From Clostridia bacterium (GTDB taxonomy: Bacteria; Bacillota; Clostridia; Christensenellales; Borkfalkiaceae): a DNA stretch of 20,242 bases. The notes below the pieces were generated by a model that saw only the letters and a list, made by a program, of their open reading frames with translations, was not told the origin of the DNA and did no database searches. The stretch's first letter is position 1, and every line of letters starts with the position of its first letter. A program made the translations under genes and the position numbers. Location: assembly GCA_021205485.1 (NCBI GenBank), contig JAJPXK010000061.1:1-20242 (forward strand), in the 5' to 3' direction. This document shows positions 6,538 through 14,008 of this stretch, one piece after another.

Positions 6538-9159
6538 TTATTTTAAAGCCTTAATCTGGCTGTCTATGCGTTCCTTCATTTCAAGGTATTTTTCAAGCTT
6601 GGCCCTCTCCTCGTCCACAAGCTTTTTAGGGGCCTTGGACATAAAGCCCTGGTTGTTGAGTTTGCCGTCGGCGCGGCGGATTTCCGCCATAACCTTTTCA
6701 AGCTCGCCTTCAAGCCTCTCGCGCTCCTTCTGCGCGTCCACAAGGTCGCCCATAGGCACGTAAATTGTGGCGCAGCTTACCACCTTCGCGGCGGCGTTTT
6801 CGCCCGCCTCCTCGCCTGAGGATATAAACTTAATCTCAGAAGCCCCCGCAAGCCGTTTAATGCTCTCCTCGTTGGCGGATATAAGGCGTTTGCTGTCGGT
6901 TACAAGGTACAAAGTTACCTTTTTAGAGGGCGCGCATCCCGTTTCGGTCTTTAAATTCCTTACCGCCTTGATTATATCCCTCACTCCTTCGAACACGGCC
7001 GCTTCCTTGCGGTAATTTAAACGGGAATTGTAGCGGGGATAGGCTGCGAGCATTATCTTGCCCTCGGTATTCGGCATATTCTGCCATATCTCCTCGGTGA
7101 TATAGGGTATAAAGGGATGCAGAAGTTTTAAGGCGTTTTCAAGCACAAATAAAAGTACGGAAACCGCGTTGTCCTTTTTTACGTCGTCGTCAGACCATAA
7201 AGCCGACTTGGTAAACTCTATGTACCAGTCGCAGAAGTCGTACCACATAAAGTCGTACGCCGTCTGGCAGGCGATGCCGAGTTCAAATTTATCCAGAGCC
7301 AGAGTTACGTCGCGTATGGTAGATTGCAGGCGGGAAATTATCCATTTATCGGCGTGGTTTAACCTTATCTCTTTTACAGGCTTTATGTTCCTGCCCTCGC
7401 TGTTCATAATAACGTAGCGGCTGGCGTTCCATATTTTATTCATAAAGCCCGCGGCGGACTGTGCTTTCGCATCGGAATAACGCACGTCGTTGCCCGTGGC
7501 CACGCCCTGTATAAGGGAGAACCTCAGGCTGTCGGCGCCGTATTTGTCTATAACCTCTAAGGGGTCTATGCCGTTGCCGAGCGACTTGGACATTTTACGC
7601 CCCTGGTCGTCGCGGACTATGCCGTGAATTAAAACGTATCTGAACGGAACTTTCCGCATATGCTCCAGCCCCGAAAATATCATTCTGGCCACCCAGAAGA
7701 AGATTATGTCGTAACCCGTAACCAGAACGTCGGTAGGGTAAAAGTATTCAAGGTCAGAAGTGTCGTCGGGGAAGCCTAACGTAGAGAAGGGCCACAGGGC
7801 GGACGAGAACCACGTGTCTAACACGTCTTCGTCCTGATGTATATGTTTGCTGCCGCATTTCGGGCATACCGCAGGGTCTTCCTTTTCGCAGATTACCTCG
7901 CCGCAGTCGTCGCAGTACCATATAGGTATGCGGTGCCCCCACCAGAGCTGGCGGGATATGCACCAGTCCTTTACGTTCTCCATCCAGTTATAGTAAGTCT
8001 TGGCGAAGCGTTCGGGAACAAAAGTCGTCTTTTTATCCATTACGGCGTTTATCGCGGGGCGGGCGAGGGGCTCCATCTTTACAAACCACTGTTTGGAGAC
8101 GATAGGCTCCACTGTAGAGTGGCAGCGGTAGCAATGCCCTACGCTGTGCGTGTGCGGCTCTGTCTTTACAAGGTTTCCGCTCGCCTTTAAGTCCTCTACC
8201 ACCGCCTTGCGGCATTCGTAGCGGTCCATTCCGCAGTACTTGCCGGCGAGTTCGTTCATCGTGCCGTCGTCGTTCATAACCTTTACAACTTCAAGGTTAT
8301 GGCGGAGGCCTACTTCAAAGTCGTTAGGGTCGTGTGCGGGCGTTATCTTAACGCAGCCCGTGCCGAATTCCATATCGGCGTGCTCGTCGCCTACGATAGG
8401 TATAGGTTTATTTACAATAGGAAGTATTACGTTTTTGCCGATAAGGTGTTTATAGCGGGGGTCTTCGGGGTTTACGGCTACGGCGGTGTCGCCGAACATT
8501 GTTTCGGGGCGGGTGGTCGCAACTATAAGGCCCTCTGTATCGGACCCTTCCAGAAAGTATTTTAAATGCCAGAAATAAGAATCTTCGTCGGCGTACTCAA
8601 CTTCGGCGTCGGACAGCGCCGTCTTGCAGCAGGGGCACCAGTTTATAATTCTGCTGCCGTGGTATATAAGGCCCTTGTTGTAGAGGTTTACAAACACCTC
8701 TCTCACCGCTTTGGAACATTTATCGTCCATTGTGAAAGCTAAACGCGACCAGTCGCAGGACGAGCCTAATTTTTTAAGCTGCGTTATTATCCTGCCGCCG
8801 TATTTTTCTTTCCACTGCCAGGCGTAATTCAAAAATTCTTCGCGGGTCAAGTCCTCTTTGTTTATGCCCTTAGCTTTAAGCATATCCACAATTTTGACTT
8901 CTGTGGCTATCGAGGCGTGGTCTGTGCCCGGGAGCCACAGCGCGCTGTAGCCCTGCATGCGTTTAAAACGTATCAAGGTATCCTGATACGTCTCGTCCAG
9001 AGCGTGCCCCATATGCAGTTGCCCCGTTATGTTAGGGGGCGGCATCATAATGGTGAAGGGAACCTTGTTGTCGTCCCTTTCGGCCCTGAAACAGCCTTCT
9101 TCTTCCCATTCCTTATATATTCTGTCCTCAAATGACTTAGGGTTGTAAGATTTTTCCAT
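6538..9159 (-). CDS. valS: Valyl-tRNA synthetase
   Basis: An 873-residue class Ia synthetase that charges tRNA-Val. The Rossmann domain has PPPNITGQLHMGH (40-52, the HIGH motif) and GRKMSKSLGNG (520-530, KMSKS). The CP1 editing domain is marked by TTRPETMFGD (215-224) and by GTGCVKITPAHDPND around 266-280, which removes mischarged threonine. A four-cysteine zinc module sits at C416/C419/C432/C435. The C-terminal 65 residues form the charged coiled-coil arm that contacts tRNA. The length is normal and the gene is intact. GGAGAAG precedes the ATG. The leader is only about 22 bases, so the T-box leader often found before clostridial valS genes is absent here. Confidence 0.97.
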   Translation of the reverse strand: MEKSYNPKSFEDRIYKEWEEEGCFRAERDDNKVPFTIMMPPPNITGQLHMGHALDETYQDTLIRFKRMQGYSALWLPGTDHASIATEVKIVDMLKAKGINKEDLTREEFLNYAWQWKEKYGGRIITQLKKLGSSCDWSRLAFTMDDKCSKAVREVFVNLYNKGLIYHGSRIINWCPCCKTALSDAEVEYADEDSYFWHLKYFLEGSDTEGLIVATTRPETMFGDTAVAVNPEDPRYKHLIGKNVILPIVNKPIPIVGDEHADMEFGTGCVKITPAHDPNDFEVGLRHNLEVVKVMNDDGTMNELAGKYCGMDRYECRKAVVEDLKASGNLVKTEPHTHSVGHCYRCHSTVEPIVSKQWFVKMEPLARPAINAVMDKKTTFVPERFAKTYYNWMENVKDWCISRQLWWGHRIPIWYCDDCGEVICEKEDPAVCPKCGSKHIHQDEDVLDTWFSSALWPFSTLGFPDDTSDLEYFYPTDVLVTGYDIIFFWVARMIFSGLEHMRKVPFRYVLIHGIVRDDQGRKMSKSLGNGIDPLEVIDKYGADSLRFSLIQGVATGNDVRYSDAKAQSAAGFMNKIWNASRYVIMNSEGRNIKPVKEIRLNHADKWIISRLQSTIRDVTLALDKFELGIACQTAYDFMWYDFCDWYIEFTKSALWSDDDVKKDNAVSVLLFVLENALKLLHPFIPYITEEIWQNMPNTEGKIMLAAYPRYNSRLNYRKEAAVFEGVRDIIKAVRNLKTETGCAPSKKVTLYLVTDSKRLISANEESIKRLAGASEIKFISSGEEAGENAAAKVVSCATIYVPMGDLVDAQKERERLEGELEKVMAEIRRADGKLNNQGFMSKAPKKLVDEERAKLEKYLEMKERIDSQIKALK

Positions 9160-9187
9160 AAAACTTCTCCGCTGAAAATTCTCTTTT

Positions 9188-9217
9188 ATTATAAATCAAT
9201 CGGCGGCCGATTGTCAA
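9188..9217 (-). promoter_or_regulatory. valS: Promoter of valS
   Basis: On the minus strand a perfect TTGACA (9212-9217) and a perfect TATAAT (9188-9193) are separated by 18 bases. The spacer and part of the -35 box are occupied by the inverted repeat at 9197-9213. Transcription would start near 9181. Confidence 0.75.
9197..9213. promoter_or_regulatory. Operator-like inverted repeat shared by divergent promoters
   Basis: Perfect half-sites caatcgg (9197-9203) and ccgattg (9207-9213) flank a cgg centre. The repeat fills most of the valS promoter spacer and overlaps the -35 boxes of both divergent promoters. Such placement is typical of a repressor site, but no regulator gene is adjacent, so the binding protein is unknown. 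Confidence 0.45.
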
Positions 9218-9240
9218 ACATTACAAACGCCGCATAGAAT
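9211..9240 (+). promoter_or_regulatory. Promoter of the ABC importer operon
   Basis: TTGTCA (9211-9216) and TAGAAT (9235-9240) are separated by 18 bases. The -35 box lies on the same bases as the valS -35 box on the other strand, so the two promoters probably compete. The start point near 9247 leaves only about 24 bases before the ATG, too short for a riboswitch. Confidence 0.5.
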
Positions 9241-9270
9241 GTATTATTAAATTTTTAAAAGGCAGAAAAA

Positions 9271-10269
9271 ATGAAAAAAACAATTTTTGCAATCATAGCC
9301 GCCGCGGCCGCGGCGGTAAGCATACCCCTGTCCCTCGCCTCATGTTCGGGCGGCGGCGACGTACTTAAGATAAACGAGGTCACTCACTCGGTGTTTTACG
9401 CCCCTATGTACCTCGCGGACGCTTTAGGATATTATAAAGACGAAGGTTTCGATGTGGAGTTTACCAACGGCGGCGGGGCAGACAACACTATGGCGGCGGT
9501 GCTTTCCGGCTCGGCAGACGTAGGCTTTTGCGGCCCCGAAGCGGCTTTGTATGTACTTATCGGCGGGTCTTCGGATACGCCTATGGTCTTCGGCCAGCTT
9601 ACAAAACGCGACGGAAGCTTTCTTGTCTCCCGTACAGACGAAAGAGATACCTTTGACTGGAGCTGTCTTGAAGGCAAAGAGATACTCGCCGGAAGACAGG
9701 GCGGCGTTCCCGCTATGACCTTTGAATACACGCTTAAAAACTTAGGAATAAACGCCTCTTTAAATTACGACGTAGACTTCAGCTATATGACGGCGGCGTT
9801 TGAGGGCGGCATAGCCGACTACTGCACCATGTTCGAACCTACCGCCACCGAATACGAACAGGCGGGCAAGGGGTACGTCGTCGCGTCGGTAGGCGAACAG
9901 TCGGGCGAAATCCCCTACACCTGTTTTATGGCGAAATCGAGCTTTATAGAGCAAAATCCCGACAAAATAGAGGGTCTTTTAAGGGCTGTGACCAGGGCGG
10001 TGAAATTCGTCATCGAAAACGACAGCGCGACGGTGGCGAGTTACCTTACCTCTTACTTTGACGGAACATCTGCGGAAAGCCTATGTAGCAGCGTGCAGAG
10101 CTATAAAGACATAGACGCCTGGATGACGAATATGGCTATGAAAGAGGAGAGTTTTGAAAGGCTTCAGGACATAATAGACTCGGCGGGCGAGCTTGAACGC
10201 AGGGTAAATTTCGGCGACCTTGTTTTAACCGAAACGGCGCAAAAGGTATACGAAGAAGTTTACTCATGA
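9271..10269 (+). CDS. ABC importer substrate-binding lipoprotein, NMT1/THI5-like (SsuA class)
   Basis: A 332-residue exported lipoprotein. A hydrophobic signal rich in alanine ends in the lipobox LASC, with lipidated C25. The mature part matches the NMT1/THI5-like periplasmic-binding fold: HSVFYAPMYLADALGYYKDEGFDVEF at the first lobe, GGGADNTMAAVLSGSADVGFCGPEA in the ligand cleft region, and a second-lobe segment containing FEPTATEYEQAGKG. Relatives bind sulfonates such as taurine, pyrimidine precursors of thiamine, riboflavin or nitrate; I cannot choose among these from sequence. No thiamine or flavin riboswitch precedes it. The ribosome binding site AAAAGG (9257-9262) is modest. Its stop overlaps the ATG of the ATPase gene. 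Confidence 0.88.
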   Translation: MKKTIFAIIAAAAAAVSIPLSLASCSGGGDVLKINEVTHSVFYAPMYLADALGYYKDEGFDVEFTNGGGADNTMAAVLSGSADVGFCGPEAALYVLIGGSSDTPMVFGQLTKRDGSFLVSRTDERDTFDWSCLEGKEILAGRQGGVPAMTFEYTLKNLGINASLNYDVDFSYMTAAFEGGIADYCTMFEPTATEYEQAGKGYVVASVGEQSGEIPYTCFMAKSSFIEQNPDKIEGLLRAVTRAVKFVIENDSATVASYLTSYFDGTSAESLCSSVQSYKDIDAWMTNMAMKEESFERLQDIIDSAGELERRVNFGDLVLTETAQKVYEEVYS

Positions 10270-10994
10270 ACCTTAAATTCAAAGACGTAAGTTTTTCGTA
10301 CCACACCCTTTCGGGCGAGACGATGGCGCTGGAGCGGCTGAGTTTTGAGGTGCGGGAAGGCGAATTTGTGTCGGTTATAGGGCCGTCGGGCTGCGGCAAA
10401 TCCACCATATTGTCGCTCGCCGCGGGGCTTTTGACCCCCTCATATGGCAAAATTGAACGGGGCGACGGAAACTTCGGGTATATGCTTCAGACTGACGCGT
10501 TGTTCCCCTGGCGGACGGTAGAACAGAACATCTTTCTGCCGCTTGAGGTGAAAAAGACGAACACGCCCGAGGCGCGTAAATTCGCCATAGGGCTCGCCGA
10601 AAAGTACGGGCTCAAGGACTTTCTTAAAAAGAGCCCGTCGCAGCTTTCGGGCGGAATGAGGCAGAGGGTGGCTTTAATCCGCACGCTGGCGGCTCAGCCC
10701 GACGCCCTGCTGTTAGACGAACCTTTTTCGGCTTTAGACTACCAGACCCGCCTCGCCGTATGCGACGACGTGCAGGCGATAATCAAGGGGGAACACAAGA
10801 CCGCCCTTTTGGTAACTCACGACATATCCGAGGCGATAGCCCTTTCTGACAAGGTACTGGTACTGTCTTCCCGCCCCGCCCGCGTCGTAGGCGAACACGC
10901 CGTAACCTTCGGCGAAGGCAGCCCTAAAAAACGGAGAGAATGCTCCGAATTTGCCGCCATGTTCGAGGTTTTACGCAAAGAATTAGGCATTTAA
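10266..10994 (+). CDS. ABC importer ATP-binding protein (SsuB/TauB-like)
   Basis: A 242-residue ATPase subunit with all expected motifs: Walker A GPSGCGKST (39-47), Q-loop glutamine 75 in MLQTDALFPWRTV, signature LSGGMRQR (127-134), Walker B ALLLDEPFSALD (from 147) and the switch histidine H185 in VTHD. It powers import through the permease encoded next, with substrate delivered by the preceding lipoprotein. The FPWRTVEQNI segment after the Q-loop is typical of the nitrate/sulfonate/taurine ATPase group. The ATG overlaps the upstream stop codon (ATGA), implying translational coupling. Confidence 0.93.
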   Translation: MNLKFKDVSFSYHTLSGETMALERLSFEVREGEFVSVIGPSGCGKSTILSLAAGLLTPSYGKIERGDGNFGYMLQTDALFPWRTVEQNIFLPLEVKKTNTPEARKFAIGLAEKYGLKDFLKKSPSQLSGGMRQRVALIRTLAAQPDALLLDEPFSALDYQTRLAVCDDVQAIIKGEHKTALLVTHDISEAIALSDKVLVLSSRPARVVGEHAVTFGEGSPKKRRECSEFAAMFEVLRKELGI

Positions 10995-11029
10995 CCGCCG
11001 ACGGACTTTAAAAATACAGACAAAACGGT

Positions 11030-11851
11030 ATGCTTATGAAACACACTAAAAACACAAACTATTCGCAGCAGCACGCGCTCTATTTAAAGAGGATAAAACG
11101 GAATAAAATACTTATAAATGCGGCGCGGGCAGGCATACTCATACTTCTATTCGGCCTATGGGAGCTGTTCGCGCGGCTTGAAATTATAGACCCGTTTATA
11201 ACAAGCTCCCCTTCCCGCATAGCGGAAACAATAGCAAGCCTCGCCGAGGCGGGTACGCTGTTTTACCATATAGGGATAACCCTCGCCGAAACAATGACAG
11301 GTTTTTTGATAGCCGTAGTTTCAGGGTACGCCATAGCCGTGCTTTTATGGCTCAACGACGGCGTAAGAAAAGTCATGGAGCCCTATATTGTCGTTCTGAA
11401 CGCCCTGCCTAAAATAGCCCTCGGCCCGCTTATTATAATCTGGATAGGCACGGGTTACACCGCGATTATCTTTATGACGGTGCTTGTAAGCGTTATTGTA
11501 TGCATAATGAATATGCTCGCGGGGTTTATTTCGGCAGACAAAACAAAACTATTGCTTATGCAGTCTATGCGGGCGGGCAAATTCACTATTCTTAAAAAGC
11601 TTATTATTCCCGACACCCTCCCCGCCTTTATGAACACCTTAAAGGTCGCGGTAGGGCTCGCCTGGATCGGCTCCATAATGGGCGAGTACATAGTATCGCG
11701 GGCGGGGCTCGGATATCTTATCGTATACGGCGGGCAGGTATTCAGACTTGACCTTGTTATGGCGGCGACTATAATTTTATGCGCGCTCGCGGGAGGAATG
11801 TACGCCATAGTCGCCATAGCCGAGCGGATAATAATCAAAAAAAGAGGGTAA
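11030..11851 (+). CDS. ABC importer permease (SsuC/TauC-like)
   Basis: A 273-residue membrane subunit with about six predicted helices (roughly residues 31-50, 82-107, 118-140, 143-165, 203-222 and 243-268). The cytoplasmic coupling segment LLMQSMRAGKFTILKKLIIPDTLP is a divergent EAA loop for contact with the ATPase. It belongs to the binding-protein-dependent transport family, in the nitrate/sulfonate/taurine branch. A gap of 35 bases separates it from the ATPase gene. An alternative ATG lies two codons in (11036); neither has a strong ribosome binding site. It completes a full three-component importer (binding protein, ATPase, permease). Confidence 0.92.
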   Translation: MLMKHTKNTNYSQQHALYLKRIKRNKILINAARAGILILLFGLWELFARLEIIDPFITSSPSRIAETIASLAEAGTLFYHIGITLAETMTGFLIAVVSGYAIAVLLWLNDGVRKVMEPYIVVLNALPKIALGPLIIIWIGTGYTAIIFMTVLVSVIVCIMNMLAGFISADKTKLLLMQSMRAGKFTILKKLIIPDTLPAFMNTLKVAVGLAWIGSIMGEYIVSRAGLGYLIVYGGQVFRLDLVMAATIILCALAGGMYAIVAIAERIIIKKRG

Positions 11852-11872
11852 CCGTCCGCGGCGTACGCCCGC

Positions 11873-11913
11873 AAAAAAAATCAAGCCGACGGCGAATTTC
11901 GCCGTCGGCTTGA
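11873..11913 (-). terminator. Rho-independent terminator of the 203-aa gene
   Basis: A perfect 15-bp stem (11881-11895 with 11899-11913) and a three-base loop are followed on the minus strand by eight T (plus-strand A at 11873-11880). It starts 11 bases past the stop at 11924. It lies between convergent genes; on the plus strand no T tract follows, so the ABC operon has only the hairpin to stop read-through. Confidence 0.88.
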
Positions 11914-11923
11914 AACATAAAAA

Positions 11924-12535
11924 TTATTCTTTGTTTTTCTTTTTCGCCGCGCCCTGCGACCACATTATAAGGTCGCATTTTTTCACAAAAGAAATTTTGT
12001 TAGGCAGCTTGCCGTCAAATTCGGCCACCGCCGCCGCAAAATCGGCGTTTTCTTTAAGTTCGGCGTACAACGCCGAAATCCCGCTTAAAATAACCTCGCT
12101 TTCGGCAATTTTTTGCTCTATTCCCGCGTCGGGCGTAAGAGGGTCAGTTGCCAGCGTTTCGGCTACAAGGCTGTCGTACACGGGAAGATCTGTATCCGCC
12201 GTGTGCATAAGTTTTGATATAAGCGAAAGCTGATGCTTGCCGTCTACGCTGTAAAGTTCTTCGGCTATCTGTTTGAAAGTGAGGGCTTCGCCGTCTCTCA
12301 GCCTCTGCATTATGGCAAAATATGTACTTTTAAAGCCATCGCTTACAAACCTTAACTGGTAGAACGAACAATACTTTTTAATAAAAGCTTCGTCCGAAAT
12401 TTTGTTGTCTTCGTAATACTTTTGTATCTCGTTATAGCCGTCTATGGCTTTTATCAGCTTTTTAAGCACCTGGATATTATCTAAAATATCGTTGATATCG
12501 CCTAACTGTTCTATAACTTCGCTTGCATTTTTCAT
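11924..12535 (-). CDS. Uncharacterised 203-aa protein
   Basis: I do not recognise this protein with confidence. It is soluble and mostly helical in appearance, with charged repeats at the N-terminus (EVIEQLGDINDILDNIQVLKKLIKAID), a central FYQLRF...GF segment and a basic tail AAKKKNKE. Residues 104-124 contain SKLMHTADTDLPVYDSLV. This faintly recalls a motif of small DNA-glycosylase-like proteins in which a Ser-Lys is followed by Pro-x-x-Asp, but that is a low-confidence impression. The start is well supported: GAGGT eight bases before the ATG, and a good promoter. It forms its own transcription unit, bounded by a strong terminator and by a repeat region, and is convergent with the ABC importer operon. 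Confidence 0.75.
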   Translation of the reverse strand: MKNASEVIEQLGDINDILDNIQVLKKLIKAIDGYNEIQKYYEDNKISDEAFIKKYCSFYQLRFVSDGFKSTYFAIMQRLRDGEALTFKQIAEELYSVDGKHQLSLISKLMHTADTDLPVYDSLVAETLATDPLTPDAGIEQKIAESEVILSGISALYAELKENADFAAAVAEFDGKLPNKISFVKKCDLIMWSQGAAKKKNKE

Positions 12536-12564
12536 ATATGTATACCTCGTTTTTTCGTGTACAT

Positions 12565-12593
12565 ATTATACCATATGCCAAACGCAAAAGCAA
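12565..12593 (-). promoter_or_regulatory. Promoter of the 203-aa gene
   Basis: On the minus strand TTGCTT (12588-12593) and a perfect TATAAT (12565-12570) are spaced by 17 bases, with TG one base before the -10 box (extended -10). The start point would be near 12558, about 22 bases before the ATG. Confidence 0.7.
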
Positions 12594-12627
12594 CCGATAA
12601 AAGATAATTTGCTTAAAATTGCCCCTA

Positions 12628-12662
12628 CCTGTCATTCTGAGGGGCGTTAGCCCGAAACTTTG
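12628..12662. repeat. Copy of the TGTCATTCTGAG intergenic repeat, short form
   Basis: The 14-base core cctgtcattctgag (12628-12641) recurs exactly at 19245-19258 in this window. It is followed here by gggcgttagcccgaa, which resembles the reverse complement of 19327-19345. This sequence type is a well-known dispersed intergenic repeat in Firmicutes genomes. This copy is short, apparently truncated where the palindromic element begins. It encodes nothing. Confidence 0.6.
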
Positions 12663-12675
12663 CACTCAGCATTTT

Positions 12676-12785
12676 GGCTCCCCTATTAGGGGAGCTGTCA
12701 ACTCAGTTGACTGAGGGGTTTTGTATATCGCCACTTTTTAAAACCCCTCCGCCGCAGAGCGGCCCTCCTCCCCTAATAGGGGAGA
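12676..12785. repeat. Palindromic intergenic repeat with cross-shaped fold
   Basis: Terminal 17-base inverted repeats (12678-12694 and 12768-12784), each nearly self-complementary (ctcccctattaggggag), enclose a second stem (12713-12722 with 12740-12749). Between them lie two side hairpins: gtcaac/gttgac at 12697-12711 and gccgc/gcggc at 12751-12763. The 110-base unit can fold as a four-way structure. It resembles dispersed non-coding, MITE-like repeats common in gut Firmicutes. It lies 30 bases past the epimerase gene and could act as an mRNA 3'-end structure, but has no T tract. Confidence 0.75.
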
Positions 12786-12814
12786 CTTATAAATCTGCAT
12801 TCCTCTCCTTTTTA

Positions 12815-13639
12815 TTAATCCTTATTTACAGTAAGGGTATAATAAAATGTACTGCCTTCGCCGCAGTCGAAGTTGATAAAGGGCTTTAAAGTAATTTCGC
12901 GGGGAAATTCAGCAAAATCGTTGATGCCCCACCAGGGCTCCACGCAGACGTAGTCTCCCCCTTCTTCGTTAGACCAGAAGGCGAAAAGCGGGCAGGCCGA
13001 CTTATAGGTATACGTATACCCGTCCTGCGTGTACATGTTTATCGCGCCGCCCGAAAGCGAGCCTAACTGCAGCGTCTTGCACTCTTTAAAAAAGGCTTTG
13101 TCGGCAACAAACCGTTTAAGTTCGGGTATCTGTACCGAAGACGCGCTGTCCAGCGGGTACATTACGGGGTGTTCGGTGTTTTCAAACTCGATAACGGCGC
13201 TGCCGCCAGGGGCGGACATGCCGGGGTGGCCGCCTACGTAGAATGGCATTTTGCCGCTTCTTGATTTTACATAGTACTGCACCTTTAAGGTGTTTTTATC
13301 CAGCGAATAGCTCACCGAAAAATCAAAGTCATACGGGTAGACCTTTTTTGTCTCTTCCGAAGAAGACAGGCTCAGCGTAATTTTATTTTCGTTCGCTTCG
13401 GCGGCGAGTACGGCGTAGCGTACCACGCCGTGCGACTTCAGCTCGTACGTTTTGCCGTTGACCTCGTACGGGGCGGCGTGGCCGATTATAGGGAAGATTA
13501 CCACGTCGCGGCTCTTCCAGAACTCAGTCCCCTGCCACAACCTTTCCTCGCCCGAAGGCTTATACACAAGCGATTGCATCGTGCCGCCTTCGTCGGTTAC
13601 GGTGAGTTTCAAATACTCGTTTTCTATAGTGTAAAGCAT
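12815..13639 (-). CDS. Aldose 1-epimerase family protein (LacX-like)
   Basis: A 274-residue galactose-mutarotase-fold protein. Likely active residues are H70 in ELKSHGVVR, H138 in FYVGGHPG, and the general base E234 in VCVEPWWGIND, all in family-typical settings. The family interconverts alpha and beta anomers of hexoses; the short LacX type has uncertain sugar specificity, and no sugar-use genes surround it. The ribosome binding site AAGGGGG precedes the ATG. It follows the HIT gene by 25 bases and is the last gene of the minus-strand cluster, so expression probably depends on upstream promoters. Confidence 0.9.
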   Translation of the reverse strand: MLYTIENEYLKLTVTDEGGTMQSLVYKPSGEERLWQGTEFWKSRDVVIFPIIGHAAPYEVNGKTYELKSHGVVRYAVLAAEANENKITLSLSSSEETKKVYPYDFDFSVSYSLDKNTLKVQYYVKSRSGKMPFYVGGHPGMSAPGGSAVIEFENTEHPVMYPLDSASSVQIPELKRFVADKAFFKECKTLQLGSLSGGAINMYTQDGYTYTYKSACPLFAFWSNEEGGDYVCVEPWWGINDFAEFPREITLKPFINFDCGEGSTFYYTLTVNKD

Positions 13640-13664
13640 AAATTACCCCCTTAATATATTGGAA

Positions 13665-14006
13665 TTATTCAAACGGCAGATTTTCGCCGCCAAGTATATG
13701 GACGTGCAGATGGAACACCGTCTGCCCCGCGTCGTCGCCTTGGTTTACGATAAGGCGGTAGCCGTTATCGCAGCCGTTTTTTTCGGCGATTTCAGGCAAT
13801 TTTGCGAGAATATGCGAAAGAGTTTCCGCCCTGCTTTCATCCATTTCGGAAAGCAGTTTGTAGTGGTCTTTAGGCACCGCCAAAAGATGCACCTTCGCCT
13901 TAGGGGCGATATCTTTAAACACGTGCATCTCCTCGTCTTCATAGACCTTGGCAGAGGGAATTTCCCCCTTGATTATTTTGCAAAAAAGGCAATCGTTGTC
14001 AAGCAT
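13665..14006 (-). CDS. HIT family protein (HINT/PKCI-like)
   Basis: A 113-residue histidine-triad nucleotide-binding protein. The catalytic triad is FHLHVHILGG, with H99, H101 and H103. CLFC near the N-terminus (C6, C9) fits the zinc-binding HINT type, and KVHLLAVPKDH (39-48) is the usual second block. Such proteins hydrolyse AMP-linked substrates, for example adenosine phosphoramidates or aminoacyl-adenylates; the natural substrate here is not known. The strong ribosome binding site GGAGGA overlaps the end of mtaB, whose stop is two bases upstream of the ATG, so the two are translationally linked. Confidence 0.95.
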   Translation of the reverse strand: MLDNDCLFCKIIKGEIPSAKVYEDEEMHVFKDIAPKAKVHLLAVPKDHYKLLSEMDESRAETLSHILAKLPEIAEKNGCDNGYRLIVNQGDDAGQTVFHLHVHILGGENLPFE

Positions 14007-14008
14007 AT

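Noticed and set aside
9241..9270. A thiamine or flavin riboswitch before the importer operon
   Set aside because: The leader is about 24 bases and contains no conserved riboswitch elements.
12676..12785. Insertion sequence or broken transposase in the repeat region
   Set aside because: No coding remnant of a transposase is visible in any frame; the element is non-coding.
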